A stretch of DNA of 33,007 bases from NCBI GenBank assembly GCA_017504945.1, contig JAFVQJ010000011.1, forward strand, positions 1 through 33,007, in the 5' to 3' direction. The notes beneath the pieces were generated by a model. That model was given only the letters and a program-made list of their open reading frames with translations. It did no database searches and was not told the DNA's origin. The stretch is from Clostridia bacterium (GTDB taxonomy: Bacteria > Bacillota > Clostridia > Oscillospirales > RGIG5299). The position numbers and the translations under genes were made by a program. The first letter of the stretch is position 1, and each line of letters opens with the position of its first letter. Positions 32,826 through 33,007 of this stretch are shown piece by piece.

Positions 32826-33007
32826 GACCTGCAATAAAGCAGGTCTGCCGAACGATGTTTGCCCTCACGGGCAAGTGATGTCGGCTTCGCCTAATGATGT
32901 AGCCTACGGCAATGATGTTGTGCCTTCGGCACAGTGGGCAAACATCACATCATTGCGACCATCGGGAGCAACATCATTACGAACGAAGTGAGTAACATCA
33001 CTTTTGC
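32826..33007. repeat. Hairpin array C (AATGATGT units), runs off the window
   Basis: A first 7-bp hairpin (32826-32832 with 32839-32845) precedes the array. Units run direct at 32874, 32893 and 32911 (AATGATGT/AGTGATGT, a partial one at 32854) and inverted at 32947, 32971 and 32995 (ACATCATT/ACATCACT). GATGTTTGCCC (32854-32864) pairs with 32936-32946 over a distance. Palindromes between units differ in stem. On the unit-oriented strand loops are GTGA, GAA, GTA, GAA, ATC and GAA. The last two palindromes carry tandem G.A mismatches at the same place. No gene is seen in 32673-33007. Confidence 0.85.

Overview
The window reads as chromosome of a spore-forming, probably gut-associated member of the Clostridia (Firmicutes; Oscillospirales-like is my guess). 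Reasons: sporulation genes of the YlbJ, YqfC and YqfD type, a conserved yqfC-yqfD-ybeY-era-yqzL-recO order, strong AGGAGG ribosome sites, near-consensus TTGACA/TATAAT promoters, and many small lipoproteins including one with the HEW..ATC..C..C repeats common in gut Firmicutes. No species can be named from the sequence alone.

Layout. 1-220: 5S rRNA and two terminators (end of an rRNA operon). 225-2559 (minus): a DUF4886-type SGNH lipoprotein and a YlbJ-like sporulation membrane protein. 2652-8818 (plus): yqfC, yqfD, ybeY, era, a YqzL-like small gene, recO and mutS2. 8738-9634 (minus): an RluA-family pseudouridine synthase that overlaps the end of mutS2. 9737-11005 (plus): an O-acetylhomoserine sulfhydrylase-type PLP enzyme. 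11398-12975 (minus): a GH20-like glycosidase. 13082-15351 (minus): a polar amino-acid ABC importer (permease, ATPase, binding protein) under a perfect promoter and a palindromic operator candidate. 15778-16316 (minus): a tRNA-Ala-like 3'-end remnant, tRNA-Ala(GGC) and a Cys-rich mini-membrane protein. 16421-20631 (minus): three secreted lipoproteins, two of them tandem beta-helix paralogues. 20800-29192 (plus): a compact phage head module. 29265-32672 (minus): typA/bipA, a PII-like protein and a cation/proton antiporter.

The phage-derived block has the gene order of a P22-type head: small terminase, large terminase, a 55-residue membrane/acidic protein, portal, scaffold, coat, adaptor, a gp10-like hub protein (frameshifted), a coiled-coil protein in the position of the tail needle, and a holin. 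No integrase, repressor, replication gene, tail fibre or endolysin is seen, and housekeeping genes begin on both sides. It is either a decayed prophage core or a retained capsid/transfer-particle locus; the window alone cannot decide.

The least explained structure is a family of three intergenic hairpin arrays (11175-11343, 15526-15732, 32854 to the window end). Short conserved 8-9 bp units alternate with palindromes whose stems all differ. When each palindrome is read on the strand where its unit reads AATATCACT, ATATCATC or ACATCATT, most loops are GNA triloops (GAA, GTA, GCA) or GNRA tetraloops (GAAA, GCAA, GTAA, GTGA). Three palindromes also carry tandem G.A mismatches at a fixed place. 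Arrays A and C run direct-then-inverted, and array A sits inside the loop of a split terminator. This points to a mobile or structured element acting as single-stranded DNA or RNA, and it is my main candidate for something undescribed.
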